This document shows positions 17,515-27,572 of a stretch of DNA of 64,000 nucleotides, piece by piece (within the stretch, counting starts at the first letter, position 1; every line of letters begins with the position of its first letter). The notes beneath the pieces are model-generated. The model saw only the letters and a list, made by a program, of their open reading frames with translations. It was not told the origin of the DNA and did not search any database. This stretch comes from an uncultured Gammaproteobacteria bacterium (GTDB taxonomy: Bacteria > Pseudomonadota > Gammaproteobacteria > Pseudomonadales > Pseudohongiellaceae), in assembly GCA_903853385.1 (NCBI GenBank), contig CAINTJ010000030.1, forward strand, positions 1-64,000, read 5' to 3'. The translations under genes and the position numbers were made by a program.

Positions 17515-17751
17515 TCAGCGTTTTTCCAGCTGCGCAATACGTTGTTCCAGCTCGGCAACACGCTCATTGGCGCGCGCCAGAATTTGGCGTTGAGCATCAA
17601 ACTCTTCGCGCGTGACCAGTTGCAGTTTGCCGAGGCTGGCCTGCAACAAGTCATGCAGTTCGTGCTGCAGTTTGTCGCGCGCGGCCTCGGCGGCCGGAAA
17701 CAGCGTGGCAGCCTTCTGGCTGAGCTTATGCAGGAATTCATTGTTGAGCAT
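17515..17751 (-). CDS. ubiK: Ubiquinone biosynthesis accessory factor UbiK
   Basis: A 78-residue coiled-coil protein of the BMFP/YqiC family. UbiK helps UbiJ and the ubiquinone-synthesis complex work under oxygen. ATG 17751 begins MLNNEFLHKLSQKAATLFPA, matching the family start; the longer frame upstream is not conserved-looking. The middle is a long helix (AARDKLQHELHDLLQASLGKL), then LVTREEFDAQRQILARANERVAELEQRIAQLE, the classic UbiK C-terminal coiled coil. It is divergent from glnK, a neighbour arrangement common in gammaproteobacteria. It lies 30 bp downstream of the HD-GYP gene's original start region. Confidence 0.9.
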   Translation of the reverse strand: MLNNEFLHKLSQKAATLFPAAEAARDKLQHELHDLLQASLGKLQLVTREEFDAQRQILARANERVAELEQRIAQLEKR

Positions 17752-17788
17752 GGCGTGGACCTCTGGCTGGCTCGGTGCGCCAGAGTAA

Positions 17789-18256
<468 letters not shown>

Positions 18257-18277
18257 GCGCAGCTCGCCGGGTTTTGT

Positions 18278-19006
18278 TCAGCCCGGCTCTCCCCACAGAT
18301 ATTGCAGTAGCGACAGCGCCGCCACCGGCGCTGTTTCGGTTCTGAGCACCCGCGCACCCAGCCGAATCCCGACAAAACCGGCCTGTTTGGCCGCAGCAAT
18401 TTCGGCCGGAGCCAAGCCACCTTCCGGCCCGATCAGCAAACTGACCCCGGCGGCCGGGCGCGGCCCGGACAAACGCCCGCTTTCTTCATGATCGAGCAGC
18501 AGCCGCAGGGTGCCGTCTGCACGTGCCAGCCAGCTGGCCAGGGTTTGCGGCGCCTCGATCAGCGGCACTTTGACGCGCCCACTTTGTTCACAGGCACTGA
18601 TCGCCACCTGCTGCCAATGACTTTGCCGCTTGTCGACACGTTCGCCGCTGAGCTTCACCTCACAGTGTTCCGTGAACAGCGGCACGATCAGGCTGACCCC
18701 CAGCTCGGTGCTTTTCTGGATTGCATAGTCCATGCGCTCGCCGCGCGAAATGCCAAGCCCCAACACGGTGTACAGGGCTGATTCGGTGGCGGGGGCAGTG
18801 GGCGTGCCGATGTTCACTTGCACCACATGCTTGCCTACATTTATGACGGTGGCGGGATAGTCCAGGCCATCGCCACCGAACAGCACCAGCGCATCGCCTG
18901 TGCCCACGCGCAGCACCTTGCCCAGGTAGTGGGCGGTGGCATCCGTCAACTCAAGCGAGCAGTTGGCGCCAAGGGGCTGGGTGGTGAACAGGCGGGAAAT
19001 ACGCAT
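18278..19006 (-). CDS. rsmE: 16S rRNA (uracil-1498-N3)-methyltransferase
   Basis: SPOUT-class methyltransferase that modifies U1498 of 16S rRNA. The 242-residue protein starts MRISRLFTTQPLGAN, with an N-terminal PUA-like domain (HYLGKVLRVGTGDALVLFGGDG). The knotted C-terminal domain has MDYAIQKSTELGVSLIVPLFTEHCEVK, QQVAISACEQSGRVKVP, LLIGPEGGLAPAEI and LGARVLRTETAPVAAL, all RsmE signatures. It is convergent with glnK, 21 bp apart, and a GCCGGG/CCCGGC inverted repeat spans the gap (18266-18287). It is divergent from the ubiquinone hydroxylase gene, leaving a 34-bp shared upstream region. Confidence 0.95.
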   Translation of the reverse strand: MRISRLFTTQPLGANCSLELTDATAHYLGKVLRVGTGDALVLFGGDGLDYPATVINVGKHVVQVNIGTPTAPATESALYTVLGLGISRGERMDYAIQKSTELGVSLIVPLFTEHCEVKLSGERVDKRQSHWQQVAISACEQSGRVKVPLIEAPQTLASWLARADGTLRLLLDHEESGRLSGPRPAAGVSLLIGPEGGLAPAEIAAAKQAGFVGIRLGARVLRTETAPVAALSLLQYLWGEPG

Positions 19007-19040
19007 AAGGTGCCAGGCTTCCTGATATCATGTTTTACAA

Positions 19041-20303
19041 ATGAACAGATCGCATTCTACAACCCACGCCCCTGCTGTCGATTGTGACATCCTGATCAAT
19101 GGCGGCGGCATGGTGGGGCTGTGTTTGGCGCTGGCGCTGGCAGAACAGGGCTTCGAGGTGGTGGTGCTGGATGCACAGCCACCGCCGGCCGGGCTGGCCC
19201 AGTTGCAAACCACGCTGGCCGAACCGGCCTTCGACAGCAGGGTGAGTGCATTGACCCCGGCCAGTCAGGCCTGGCTGCAGCAACTGGGGGTGTGGGAGGC
19301 GCTGGCGGCTTTGCGAGTGTGCCCGTATAGCGACATGCAGGTATGGGATGCCGATGGCACCGGTGCCATTCATTTTACTGCCGAACAAGTACACGCCCCC
19401 TGCCTGGGCCACATCGTGGAAAACCGCCTGCTGTGTGCGGTGCTCTACCAGGCCTTGCGCCAGCTCCCGCAAGTCAGCTTGCACAACGGCCATACGCTGA
19501 AGCAGATTGAACAGTCAATCGACGACAGTAATTCCACCCGCGTGCTGTGTGATAACGGTGCCAGCTTTCGCTGCCGCTTGCTGATCGGTGCTGATGGCGG
19601 CAATTCGGTGGTGCGCACGTTGTGCGGATTCACCACACGGGAGTGGAGCTATCAGCAACAAGCCATCGTCTGCACAATAACAACCGCCAGCCCGCATCAG
19701 TTCACCGCCTGGCAGCGCTTCACCACCGCTGGCCCGCTGGCGGTATTGCCGCTGCTGCTGCCGGGCGCGCCAAGCCAGCATTGCTGTTCGATCGTGTGGA
19801 GTTGCGACAACGACCAGGCCGCAGCGTTGATGGCCTTGCCAGCAGCGGACTTTGCCGCGGAGTTGCAGCGGGCGTTTGAATCCCGACTGGGCCCGATGGC
19901 TTTGCTCACTGCGCGCGTCGCCGTGCCCTTGCAGCAACAACACGCCACTACTTACACCAAGCCCGGCGTGGCCTTGGTGGGCGACGCGGCCCACACCCTG
20001 CATCCCTTGGCAGGCCAGGGGGTCAATCTGGGCCTGGCGGATGCTCGCTGCCTGGCCGAAGTGCTGGCCCAAGCCCGGCAGCGGGGTGAAGATATTGCCG
20101 CCCTGCAGACACTCAGCCGCTACCAGCGGGCACGCACAGGCCCCAATCTGGCGATGATGCTGAGCATGGAGGCTTTCAAGCGCGCCTTTGGCAGCGATAG
20201 CCTGATGCTGCGCTGGTTGCGCAATGCCGGCTTGAAGGTGGCCAACCGGAATCTGGCCTTGAAACGCACGCTGATCCAGCAAGCCATGGGCCTGTCACCC
20301 TGA
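19041..20303 (+). CDS. UbiH/UbiF/VisC family FAD-dependent hydroxylase
   Basis: A 420-residue class A flavin monooxygenase of the ubiquinone-biosynthesis hydroxylase family. The FAD-binding Rossmann motif is ILINGGGMVGLCLALALAEQG (~residues 18-38). The middle has LIGADGGNSVVR and the second FAD motif GVALVGDAAHTLHPLAGQGVNLGLADAR, the family signature. UbiH, UbiF and UbiI act at different ring positions and are hard to separate by eye; I do not choose between them. It is cytoplasmic or loosely membrane-associated. The nearby ubiK supports a role in ubiquinone synthesis. The start at 19041 is 34 bp from the rsmE start on the other strand. Confidence 0.88.
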   Translation: MNRSHSTTHAPAVDCDILINGGGMVGLCLALALAEQGFEVVVLDAQPPPAGLAQLQTTLAEPAFDSRVSALTPASQAWLQQLGVWEALAALRVCPYSDMQVWDADGTGAIHFTAEQVHAPCLGHIVENRLLCAVLYQALRQLPQVSLHNGHTLKQIEQSIDDSNSTRVLCDNGASFRCRLLIGADGGNSVVRTLCGFTTREWSYQQQAIVCTITTASPHQFTAWQRFTTAGPLAVLPLLLPGAPSQHCCSIVWSCDNDQAAALMALPAADFAAELQRAFESRLGPMALLTARVAVPLQQQHATTYTKPGVALVGDAAHTLHPLAGQGVNLGLADARCLAEVLAQARQRGEDIAALQTLSRYQRARTGPNLAMMLSMEAFKRAFGSDSLMLRWLRNAGLKVANRNLALKRTLIQQAMGLSP

Positions 20304-20329
20304 TAAAACGGCTGCCGGGGTGGTCAACC

Positions 20330-20358
20330 TTGCACCCGCACTGCCTCTTGCCTATGAT
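20330..20358 (+). promoter_or_regulatory. Putative sigma-70 promoter of gcvH
   Basis: TTGCAC at 20330-20335 and TATGAT at 20353-20358 are separated by 17 bases, with the predicted start of transcription near 20365, about 30 bp before the gcvH ATG. No glycine-riboswitch structure is evident in this 92-bp gap. Confidence 0.45.
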
Positions 20359-20395
20359 GCCAGTCATGTCATTTTGGAGGGGTTAGTTACACACC

Positions 20396-20782
20396 ATGAG
20401 CGCCGCACCTACCGAACTTTATTACACGGCTGCCCATATCTGGCTGCAACTTGAAGACGCAGACAACGCCCGCGTCGGCATCACTGAGTTTGCCCAGTCG
20501 CAATTGGGTGATGTGGTGTTCGTGGAGTTGCCGGAAGTAGCCAGTGTTGTCAGAGCCGGAGAAGAAGTCAGTCTGGTGGAGTCGGTCAAAACGGCTTCCG
20601 ACATTCCGGCGCCGGTGGCGGGCGCAATCACTGCGGTGAATGAAGCCTTGCGCACTACACCCGAGCTCATCAATTCCTCTCCCTATGACAAGGGTTGGAT
20701 TTTCAAAATCCGCATCAGTAACAAAGGTGAAATGTCAGATCTGCTGGATGCCGGGACTTACCTCAAATCCTGTGTCGACTGA
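20396..20782 (+). CDS. gcvH: Glycine cleavage system H protein
   Basis: Lipoyl carrier protein that shuttles the methylamine group of glycine between the P and T proteins. The 128-residue protein contains YYTAAHIWLQLEDADNARVGITEFAQ, LGDVVFVELPEV, the lipoylation loop SLVESVKTASDIPAPVAG (the Lys is the attachment site) and ELINSSPYDKGWIFKIR near the C-terminus. A strong GGAGGGG ribosome site precedes the ATG. The gcvT and gcvP genes are not adjacent, so it is a detached member of the system here; it may also serve in lipoate transfer. Confidence 0.95.
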   Translation: MSAAPTELYYTAAHIWLQLEDADNARVGITEFAQSQLGDVVFVELPEVASVVRAGEEVSLVESVKTASDIPAPVAGAITAVNEALRTTPELINSSPYDKGWIFKIRISNKGEMSDLLDAGTYLKSCVD

Positions 20783-20849
20783 TTGCTGCCGCTGGCAGCG
20801 CTGACCTCACCACCAGACTGTGTGCAGTCTGGAAATGCAGGCCATAAAC

Positions 20850-21335
20850 GTGATTGATACTGACGGTTACAGGCCCAATGTCGGGCTGATCATCTGCAAC
20901 GGCACCGGCAAACTGCTGTGGGCCAAACGCATAGGGCAGGAAGCCTGGCAATTTCCGCAGGGTGGCATCCAGCGTCATGAAACGCCGGAAGCGGCGATGC
21001 TGCGCGAACTCAATGAAGAAGTGGGGCTGGAACCTGCGGATGTCAGCATTCTGGCGCGCACCAGCGACTGGTTGCATTACAAGCTGCCGCCGCATCTGGT
21101 GCGGCACAAATCGAATCCGGTGTGCATTGGCCAGAAGCAGTTGTGGTTCCTGCTGCAGCTGGTGGGCGATGGCGAAAAAATCCGCTTCGACCGCGGCAAC
21201 AAACCTGAATTCGATGCAGTGCGCTGGATTGACTACTGGACCGCGGCCGAAGAAGTCGTGGAGTTCAAGCGCGACGTTTACAAATCGGCTTTGGCCGAGC
21301 TGGAAACTTCTTATCGCAAACAATTGGAACTTTAA
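20850..21335 (+). CDS. rppH: RNA pyrophosphohydrolase
   Basis: Nudix hydrolase that removes pyrophosphate from mRNA 5' ends and so starts RNase E-dependent decay. I prefer GTG 20850 because it gives the family start (M)[19 protein letters not shown] 20835 and GTG 20820 in the same frame are possible. Length is 161 residues. The Nudix box [23 protein letters not shown] (GX5EX7REUXEEXGU) is intact, preceded by [21 protein letters not shown] and [13 protein letters not shown] are RppH-specific. The stop overlaps the ptsP start by one base, a conserved gene pair in gammaproteobacteria. Confidence 0.93.
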   Translation: MIDTDGYRPNVGLIICNGTGKLLWAKRIGQEAWQFPQGGIQRHETPEAAMLRELNEEVGLEPADVSILARTSDWLHYKLPPHLVRHKSNPVCIGQKQLWFLLQLVGDGEKIRFDRGNKPEFDAVRWIDYWTAAEEVVEFKRDVYKSALAELETSYRKQLEL

Positions 21336-23614
21336 TGCTGCAGATCCTGCACAGCATCATGACCGAGGTGAACGGCGCCCGCGATCTTGCGGCGACGCTG
21401 GACATTCTCGTGCGCAGTGTGCAGAACGCGCTGGCAACCCGCGTATGTTCGGTATACCTGCTCGACCGCAGCATCGGCCGCTATGTGCTGATGGCAAGCC
21501 AGGGCCTGGATGCCGCCGCGGTAGGGCGCGTCAGCCTGGCGCCACAAGAAGGCCTGGTGGGCCTGGTGGCGCAACGGGCCGAGCCGGTCAATCTCGACAA
21601 TGCCAGCGCGCATCCGCGTTATCACTACATCCCGGAAACCCGTGAAGAAGAATATGAATCATTTCTGGGTGTGCCGGTCATCCATCATGCGCAAGTGCTG
21701 GGCGTGTTGGTGGTGCAGCAGAAGGAGCGCCGCAAGTTCAACGCCGAAGATGAAGCGTTTCTGATTACCTTGTCAGCGCAGCTGGCGCCGGTGATTGCGC
21801 TGGCTGAATCCAAAGGCATGGCGCAGGGCTTCACGCCGTCCGGCAAACGTAACCGCAACCCGTATTTTGACGGCGTGCCAGGAGCGCCGGGCGTGGTGAT
21901 CGCGCAAGCCATTACCGTGTTTCCGCCGGCGGATTTGTCGGTGATCCCCAATCGCAGCTGTGTCGACATCAAGGCCGAGATCAAATTTTTCAATGGCTGT
22001 CTGGAAGCCGTCCGCGTTGACATCAACGAACTCAAGATCAAGATCAAAGGCCAGTTGCGCCCGGAAGAGCGCGAGTTGTTCGATGCCTACCTGCACATGC
22101 TCAGCGACAGTGCGCTCGGCGCCGAAGTGGTGTCGCTGATCGAACAAGGCAACTGGGCACAGGGGGCGCTCGCGCAAGTGGCGCAGGCCCACATCAACAA
22201 TTTCGCCAGCATCAACGACGACTATCTGCGCGAACGTGCCACCGACATCAAGGATCTGTGTTCACGCGTGCTGTATTACCTGCAGGAAAAGCAGAAAAAG
22301 ACCCGTGTTTATCCGCCCCGCTGCATCGTCATCTGCGAAGAGCTGTCGGCGGCGATGCTGGCGGAAGTGCCGAAAGGCCAGCTGGTGGGCGTGGTGTCGG
22401 CAGAAGGTTCGGCGCATTCACATGTGGCAATTCTGGCGCGCGCGATGGGATTGCCGGCGGTGATGGGCGTAGCCAATTTTCCGTTCGCTGAACTCGATGG
22501 CCACGAAGTGATCCTGGATGGCCACAACGGACGGGTCTATACCGACCCCACCGATGAAATGCGCCAACGCTTCCAGGAAATTGTGCGCGAAGAAGTGCAG
22601 CTGACCGAAGAACTGGAATCGATCAAGGAGCTGCCGTGCGAAACCCTCGACGGTCATCGCGTGCAATTGTGGGTGAACACCGGCCTGCTTACCGATGTGC
22701 TGCGCTCGCGTGAGCGTGGTGCCGAAGGCATCGGCTTGTTTCGCACCGAAGTGCCGTTCATGTTGCGCGAAAGTTTCCCAACCGAAACCGAACAAACCGC
22801 CATCTACCGCGACCAGCTCGAAGCCTTTCATCCCAAGATGGTAACCATGCGCACGCTCGATATCGGCGGCGACAAGCCCTTGTCATATTTTCCGATCAAG
22901 GAAGACAACCCGTTTCTGGGCTGGCGCGGCATCCGCGTCAGCATGGACCATCCGGAACTGTTTCTGAGCCAGGTCAGAGCCATGTTGCGTGCCAGTGTCG
23001 GTTTCAACAACCTGCAAATTCTGCTGCCGATGATCAGCCAGGTTGGCGAGATTGATACGTCCACCATGCTGATCCGCCGCGCCCAGCGTGAATTGTTTGA
23101 AGAAGGCCATGCCGTGCAGATGCCGCCGATTGGTGTGATGATCGAAGTGCCGGCGATGGCGTGGCAGGTGGCGGAGATCGTCAAGCGTTCTGACTTTGTC
23201 TCCGTGGGCAGCAACGACCTGACGCAATACATGCTGGCGGTCGATCGCAACAACCCGCGCGTTACCAACCTGTTTTCCAACTTGCATCCGGCCGTGTTGC
23301 GCGTGATGAACAAAATCGCCGAAGAAGTCACTGCTGCCGGCAAGAAGCTCAGCATCTGCGGCGAAATGGCCGGCAATCCGGCCGCCTCGGTGCTGCTGAT
23401 GGCAATGGGCTTCGACATCCTGTCGATGAATGCCACCAACCTGCTGAAAGTGAAAGCGATGATTCGCGATATCACGCTGGCGCAAGCCAAAGCCTTGCTG
23501 GTGCAGGCGCTGCAGCAGGAAGACACCGAAGCGGTGGTCAGTTTGCTCGACCGCGAACTGCATGGCGTCGGCCTGGATCGCCTGCGTCGCGAAGTGCGTG
23601 AAGGGCAGGACTGA
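21335..23614 (+). CDS. ptsP: PtsP, enzyme I of the nitrogen phosphotransferase system
   Basis: Autophosphorylates from phosphoenolpyruvate and passes phosphate to NPr in the regulatory PTS-Ntr chain. The 759 residues begin with a GAF sensory domain (~1-160: HSIMTEVNGARDLAATLDIL, then APQEGLVGLVAQRAEPVNL and YESFLGVPVIHHAQVLGVLVVQ). Next are the N-terminal EI domain, with the phosphohistidine loop AEGSAHSHVAILARAMGLPA, and the PEP-binding barrel (GIGLFRTEVPFMLRESFPTE, MRTLDIGGDKPLSYFP, SVGSNDLTQYMLAVDRNN, SICGEMAGNP). Length and order match PtsP rather than plain PtsI. It shares one base with rppH and is probably co-translated. Confidence 0.95.
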   Translation: MLQILHSIMTEVNGARDLAATLDILVRSVQNALATRVCSVYLLDRSIGRYVLMASQGLDAAAVGRVSLAPQEGLVGLVAQRAEPVNLDNASAHPRYHYIPETREEEYESFLGVPVIHHAQVLGVLVVQQKERRKFNAEDEAFLITLSAQLAPVIALAESKGMAQGFTPSGKRNRNPYFDGVPGAPGVVIAQAITVFPPADLSVIPNRSCVDIKAEIKFFNGCLEAVRVDINELKIKIKGQLRPEERELFDAYLHMLSDSALGAEVVSLIEQGNWAQGALAQVAQAHINNFASINDDYLRERATDIKDLCSRVLYYLQEKQKKTRVYPPRCIVICEELSAAMLAEVPKGQLVGVVSAEGSAHSHVAILARAMGLPAVMGVANFPFAELDGHEVILDGHNGRVYTDPTDEMRQRFQEIVREEVQLTEELESIKELPCETLDGHRVQLWVNTGLLTDVLRSRERGAEGIGLFRTEVPFMLRESFPTETEQTAIYRDQLEAFHPKMVTMRTLDIGGDKPLSYFPIKEDNPFLGWRGIRVSMDHPELFLSQVRAMLRASVGFNNLQILLPMISQVGEIDTSTMLIRRAQRELFEEGHAVQMPPIGVMIEVPAMAWQVAEIVKRSDFVSVGSNDLTQYMLAVDRNNPRVTNLFSNLHPAVLRVMNKIAEEVTAAGKKLSICGEMAGNPAASVLLMAMGFDILSMNATNLLKVKAMIRDITLAQAKALLVQALQQEDTEAVVSLLDRELHGVGLDRLRREVREGQD

Positions 23615-23658
23615 TCCAGCGCAAGTTACCGCCTGGTAATTCAAGCTTTAATCAGCGT

Positions 23659-23700
23659 GGAAATTTCCCGGGTAAGGCGGCAGCCTCAGGGAAAGTTCCC
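23659..23700. promoter_or_regulatory. Two short palindromes upstream of the copper ATPase
   Basis: GGAAATTTCC (23659-23668) is a perfect palindrome, and GGGAA-AG-TTCCC (23689-23700) lies 21 bases after it, ending 20 bp before the ATPase ATG. The spacing of two turns suggests a paired operator, perhaps for a metal-responsive regulator. No clear -10/-35 pair was found around them, so the assignment is weak. Confidence 0.3.
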
Positions 23701-23720
23701 AAGCCAAACAGGAGCTGAAT

Positions 23721-25919
23721 ATGACAACCCAGGTTGAATCCCTAACAATCACGCTGGACATCACTGGCATGTCGTGTGCCTCGTGCGTGGCGCATATTGA
23801 AAAGGCACTCAAGCAAGTGCCGGGGGTAAGGCAGGCCAGTGTCAATCTCGCCACGGAAAGCGCCACTGTGCAGGGTGAGGCTTTGCAAACAGCTGTGCTG
23901 GTCAGCGCGGTGGAAAACGCCGGGTATCACGCTGCCGTGAGAACCTCTGCAAAAAAGCCGCTAACCGCTCAGGGGAGTAATCCTGAGCGGAACCAGTTTG
24001 TGCTGGCGGCAATACTGACCCTGCCGTTGCTCTATCCGATGGTGCTGAGCTGGTTTGGCCAGCATCTGATGTTCAACGGTTACCTGCAACTGGCACTGGC
24101 CTCGCCCGTGCAATGGTGGTGTGGCCGTCGCTTTTATATCGGCGCTTTCAAGGCGCTGCGCAGTGGCACCGCCAATATGGATACACTGGTGACGCTTGGC
24201 ACCTTTGCGGCCTATGGACTGTCGCTGTTTCATTTGCTGGGTGGCAACAGCGGCATGGATGCGCTGTATTTTGAAGCGGGCACCGTCATCATCACCCTGA
24301 TCCTGCTGGGCAAGTGGCTGGAAGCCCGCGCCAAACAACAAACCACCGCCGCGATCCGCGCCCTGCAGGCCTTGAGCCCCGAGCGCGCCAGCGTCATGCG
24401 CGCAGGGGCCGAAATTGAAGTGGCCATTGCAGACCTGCACAGCGGCGATGAGCTGGTCATTCGCCCGGGCGAACGCGTGGCCGCAGACGGCACCATCCTG
24501 CAAGGTCGCAGTCTGCTGGACGAGGCGCTGATCACCGGCGAAAGTGCGCCGGTGCTGCGTGAAACCGGTGCGCCGGTGATTGGTGGATCCATCAATCTTG
24601 ATGGCCTGTTGCATGTACGTGTAGGTGCCATCGGTACCGAAACCACGCTGGCACGCATCATTCGCCTGGTGGAAAACGCACAAGCCAACAAAGCGCCCAT
24701 TCAACGCTTGGCCGACAAGGTCAGTGGCGTGATGGTGCCGGCAGTAATCCTGATTGCCGTGCTGACCTGGCTGGCGTGGGGGCTGGGTGCGGGTGACTGG
24801 TCACAAGCCACCATCAATGCGGTATCGGTGCTGGTAATTGCCTGCCCGTGTGCGCTTGGGCTTGCCACTCCCGCGGCACTGATGGCGGGCACTGGCGTCG
24901 CGGCCCAAAGCGGCATCCTGATCCGCGATGCCGAAGCCCTGGAAAATGCGCAAGCAGTGACAGTAGTCGCTTTCGACAAAACCGGCACGCTCACCGAAGG
25001 CAAACCGCGCGTGGTGCGCACGGTGGCGTTCGATGGCAGCGATGAGCTCTTGCTCGCGCAAGTGGCGGCGGTGCAGCAAGGCAGTGAGCATCCACTGGCG
25101 CAGGCGGTGTTGCAGGCTGCAGCGCACTCAGTCAAATCCGGGATTACCGCGACCGAGTTGCGCACACTGGCCGGGCGTGGCGTGTCGGCCCGCGTCGATG
25201 GCAAACCATTCTGGTTTGGCAATCAGCGCCTGATGGAAGAACTGGGCTTTGCTGCCGCTATGCTGGTGCAACGCGCGCAGGAATCTTCCAGTGAAGGCTA
25301 CACCTTGTCGTGGGCCGCCATAGAGTCCGGCGGCAATAAACAATTACTTGGCCTGCTACTGTTCCAGGACACCCTGCGCGCCACCGCCCGACAAGCCGTT
25401 GCACAATTACGCCAGCTTGGCATCCGCACACTCATGGTAAGTGGCGACAATCAAGCCAGCGCCGCTGCCATTGCCAGCGCCATCGGGCTCGATGACGTGC
25501 GCGCCAATGTATTGCCCGCACACAAAGCGCAAGTGATCAGCGAGCTGCAACAGCAAGGCGAACGCGTGGCGATGGTGGGTGACGGCATCAATGATGCACC
25601 GGCGCTGGCCGCTGCCGATGTCGGCATCGCGATGGGCGCCGGCACTGATGTGGCGATGCAAACCGCCGGCATCACCTTGATGCAAAGCGATCCATTGCGA
25701 GTGGCAGATGCGATTGCGATTTCACGTCACACTTACCGCAAAATCCGCCAGAACCTGTTCTGGGCCTTTGCCTATAACCTGCTGGGCATACCTCTGGCCG
25801 CCGCCGGCATGCTCAACCCGATGCTGGCCGGCGCCATGATGGCGTTCAGCAGTGTCAGTGTGGTCAGCAATGCCGTGCTGCTGCGTTATTGGCGTCCGAG
25901 TACTGTGGCCGGAGTTTAG
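23721..25919 (+). CDS. copA: Copper-translocating P1B-type ATPase
   Basis: Inner-membrane pump that exports Cu(I). The 732-residue protein has one N-terminal metal-binding domain with GMSCASC at ~14-20, followed by eight predicted membrane segments. Key sites are the phosphatase loop TGES, the CPC motif in VIACPCALGLATPAALM, the phosphorylation site FDKTGTLTEG, the SEHPLAQA motif binding nucleotide, and GDGINDAPALAAADVGIAMG. The single N-terminal domain and CPC motif fit CopA/CtpA; a cytochrome-oxidase assembly role (CcoI/CopA2) is possible too. The start is supported by GGAGCTGA upstream. No copper chaperone or CueR gene is adjacent. Confidence 0.88.
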   Translation: MTTQVESLTITLDITGMSCASCVAHIEKALKQVPGVRQASVNLATESATVQGEALQTAVLVSAVENAGYHAAVRTSAKKPLTAQGSNPERNQFVLAAILTLPLLYPMVLSWFGQHLMFNGYLQLALASPVQWWCGRRFYIGAFKALRSGTANMDTLVTLGTFAAYGLSLFHLLGGNSGMDALYFEAGTVIITLILLGKWLEARAKQQTTAAIRALQALSPERASVMRAGAEIEVAIADLHSGDELVIRPGERVAADGTILQGRSLLDEALITGESAPVLRETGAPVIGGSINLDGLLHVRVGAIGTETTLARIIRLVENAQANKAPIQRLADKVSGVMVPAVILIAVLTWLAWGLGAGDWSQATINAVSVLVIACPCALGLATPAALMAGTGVAAQSGILIRDAEALENAQAVTVVAFDKTGTLTEGKPRVVRTVAFDGSDELLLAQVAAVQQGSEHPLAQAVLQAAAHSVKSGITATELRTLAGRGVSARVDGKPFWFGNQRLMEELGFAAAMLVQRAQESSSEGYTLSWAAIESGGNKQLLGLLLFQDTLRATARQAVAQLRQLGIRTLMVSGDNQASAAAIASAIGLDDVRANVLPAHKAQVISELQQQGERVAMVGDGINDAPALAAADVGIAMGAGTDVAMQTAGITLMQSDPLRVADAIAISRHTYRKIRQNLFWAFAYNLLGIPLAAAGMLNPMLAGAMMAFSSVSVVSNAVLLRYWRPSTVAGV

Positions 25920-25921
25920 CC

Positions 25922-25950
25922 CTGACCCCATCAGCGGTTTTGGCTATACT
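25922..25950 (+). promoter_or_regulatory. Putative sigma-70 promoter of lgt-thyA-folA
   Basis: CTGACC at 25922-25927 and TATACT at 25945-25950 with a 17-base spacer form a good sigma-70 promoter, starting just after the copper ATPase stop. It would drive lgt and the coupled thyA and folA genes. Confidence 0.5.
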
Positions 25951-25984
25951 CACATTAATATCCCTCTTGTGAATGCCTGGCCCC

Positions 25985-26773
25985 ATGATCGTTTTGCCTG
26001 ACCTGGATCCCGTCGCCCTTGCCCTCGGCCCGCTCAAAATCCGCTGGTATGCCCTCACCTATTTGTTCGGTTTTGCGTCAGTCTGGTGGCTCGGCAGTAA
26101 ACGCGTGGCCCGCCCCGGCTCCGGCTGGACCCAGCAGCAGCTGGTCGATCTCATCACCAATGGCATGCTCGGCGTCATCCTGGGCGGCCGGCTTGGCTAC
26201 ATCCTGTTTTATGATCTGGATGCTTATATCGCCGAGCCGCTGCGCATGCTGAAATTATGGGAAGGTGGCATGTCGTTTCATGGCGGCATGGTGGGGGTCA
26301 TCATCGTGATGGCGCTGTATGCGCGCAGCATCGGCAAGAGTTTCATGGAAGTGGCGGATTTCATAGCGCCGCTGACGCCGATTGGGCTGGGGGCCGGCCG
26401 TATCGGCAATTTCATTAACGGCGAGCTGTGGGGCCGCAGCACGGATGTGCCGTGGGCCATGGTGTTTCCGCACGATCCGGCCCAGCTGCCGCGGCATCCG
26501 TCACAGCTCTACCAGTTGGTGCTGGAAGGCATGCTGTTGTTCACGCTGCTATGGTGGTATTCCAGTAAGCCACGGCCGCGGTTTGCGGTGGGTGGCTTGT
26601 TCATGCTCGGCTATGGCGCCCAGCGCATCGTGGTCGAATTCTTTCGCCAGCCGGATGCCCAGCTCAATTTTGTGATGTTCGACTGGATGACGCGCGGCCA
26701 GCAATTGTCGATCGTGATGGTGCTGATCGGCATCGCCATCATGGTGTGGGCTTATCGAAAGGAGGCGCGCTGA
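25985..26773 (+). CDS. lgt: Prolipoprotein diacylglyceryl transferase
   Basis: Inner-membrane enzyme that adds diacylglycerol to the lipobox cysteine, the first step in lipoprotein maturation. ATG 25985 gives [19 protein letters not shown], matching the family start; ATG 25973 would add four residues. About 262 residues with seven hydrophobic helices. Diagnostic motifs are [26 protein letters not shown] and the Lgt signature [17 protein letters not shown], then RHPSQLYQ. The last base of its stop codon is shared with the first base of the thyA ATG, so the genes are coupled. Confidence 0.95.
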   Translation: MIVLPDLDPVALALGPLKIRWYALTYLFGFASVWWLGSKRVARPGSGWTQQQLVDLITNGMLGVILGGRLGYILFYDLDAYIAEPLRMLKLWEGGMSFHGGMVGVIIVMALYARSIGKSFMEVADFIAPLTPIGLGAGRIGNFINGELWGRSTDVPWAMVFPHDPAQLPRHPSQLYQLVLEGMLLFTLLWWYSSKPRPRFAVGGLFMLGYGAQRIVVEFFRQPDAQLNFVMFDWMTRGQQLSIVMVLIGIAIMVWAYRKEAR

Positions 26774-27567
26774 TGCAGCAATATCTGGATTTGACGCGCC
26801 GCATACTTGCCGAAGGTGCGCGCAAGCAAGATCGCACCGGCACCGGTACGCTGTCGGTGTTCGGCCATCAGATGCGTTTCAATCTGGCGGAGGGCTTTCC
26901 GCTGGTCACCACCAAGAAATTGCATTTGCGTTCGATCATCCACGAGCTGCTGTGGTTTCTCACCGGCGACACCAATATCAAATACCTGCAAGACCACGGC
27001 GTCAGCATCTGGGACGAGTGGGCCGACGCCAATGGCGATCTGGGGCCCGTCTATGGCCGCCAGTGGCGCGCGTGGCCCGGCAAGGACGGCACCACCATCG
27101 ACCAGATCAGCAAGGTGCTGCACAGCATCAAGCACAATCCCGATTCACGCCGGCACATGGTAGTGGCGTACAACCCGACCTTCGTTGACGAAATGGCGCT
27201 GCCGCCCTGCCATTCACTGTTCCAGTTCTATGTTGCCAACGGCAAACTGTCGTGCCAGCTGTATCAACGTTCGGCCGATACCTTCCTGGGCGTGCCGTTC
27301 AATATTGCGTCCTACGCACTGCTCACGCACATGCTGGCGCAGCAGTGCGCTTTGGATGTGGGTGATTTCATCTGGACCGGCGGCGATACCCACTTGTATA
27401 TGAATCATATGGAGCAAGTGCAAACGCAGCTGGCGCGCACGCCGTTCCCGCTGCCCACGCTCACCATCAAGCGCAAACCGGCGAGTTTGTTTGAGTACCA
27501 GTTTGAAGATTTTGAAATTGTGAACTACCAGTGCCACCCCGGCATCTCTGCCCCGATAGCCGTGTGA
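26773..27567 (+). CDS. thyA: Thymidylate synthase
   Basis: Converts dUMP and methylenetetrahydrofolate to dTMP. The 264 residues match ThyA from start to end: [46 protein letters not shown], the active-site Cys in [57 protein letters not shown] and the C-terminal PISAPIAV-like end (GISAPIAV). It overlaps lgt and is followed by folA after five bases, making a folate/thymidylate unit conserved in pseudomonad-like bacteria. Confidence 0.97.
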   Translation: MQQYLDLTRRILAEGARKQDRTGTGTLSVFGHQMRFNLAEGFPLVTTKKLHLRSIIHELLWFLTGDTNIKYLQDHGVSIWDEWADANGDLGPVYGRQWRAWPGKDGTTIDQISKVLHSIKHNPDSRRHMVVAYNPTFVDEMALPPCHSLFQFYVANGKLSCQLYQRSADTFLGVPFNIASYALLTHMLAQQCALDVGDFIWTGGDTHLYMNHMEQVQTQLARTPFPLPTLTIKRKPASLFEYQFEDFEIVNYQCHPGISAPIAV

Positions 27568-27572
27568 GCCCT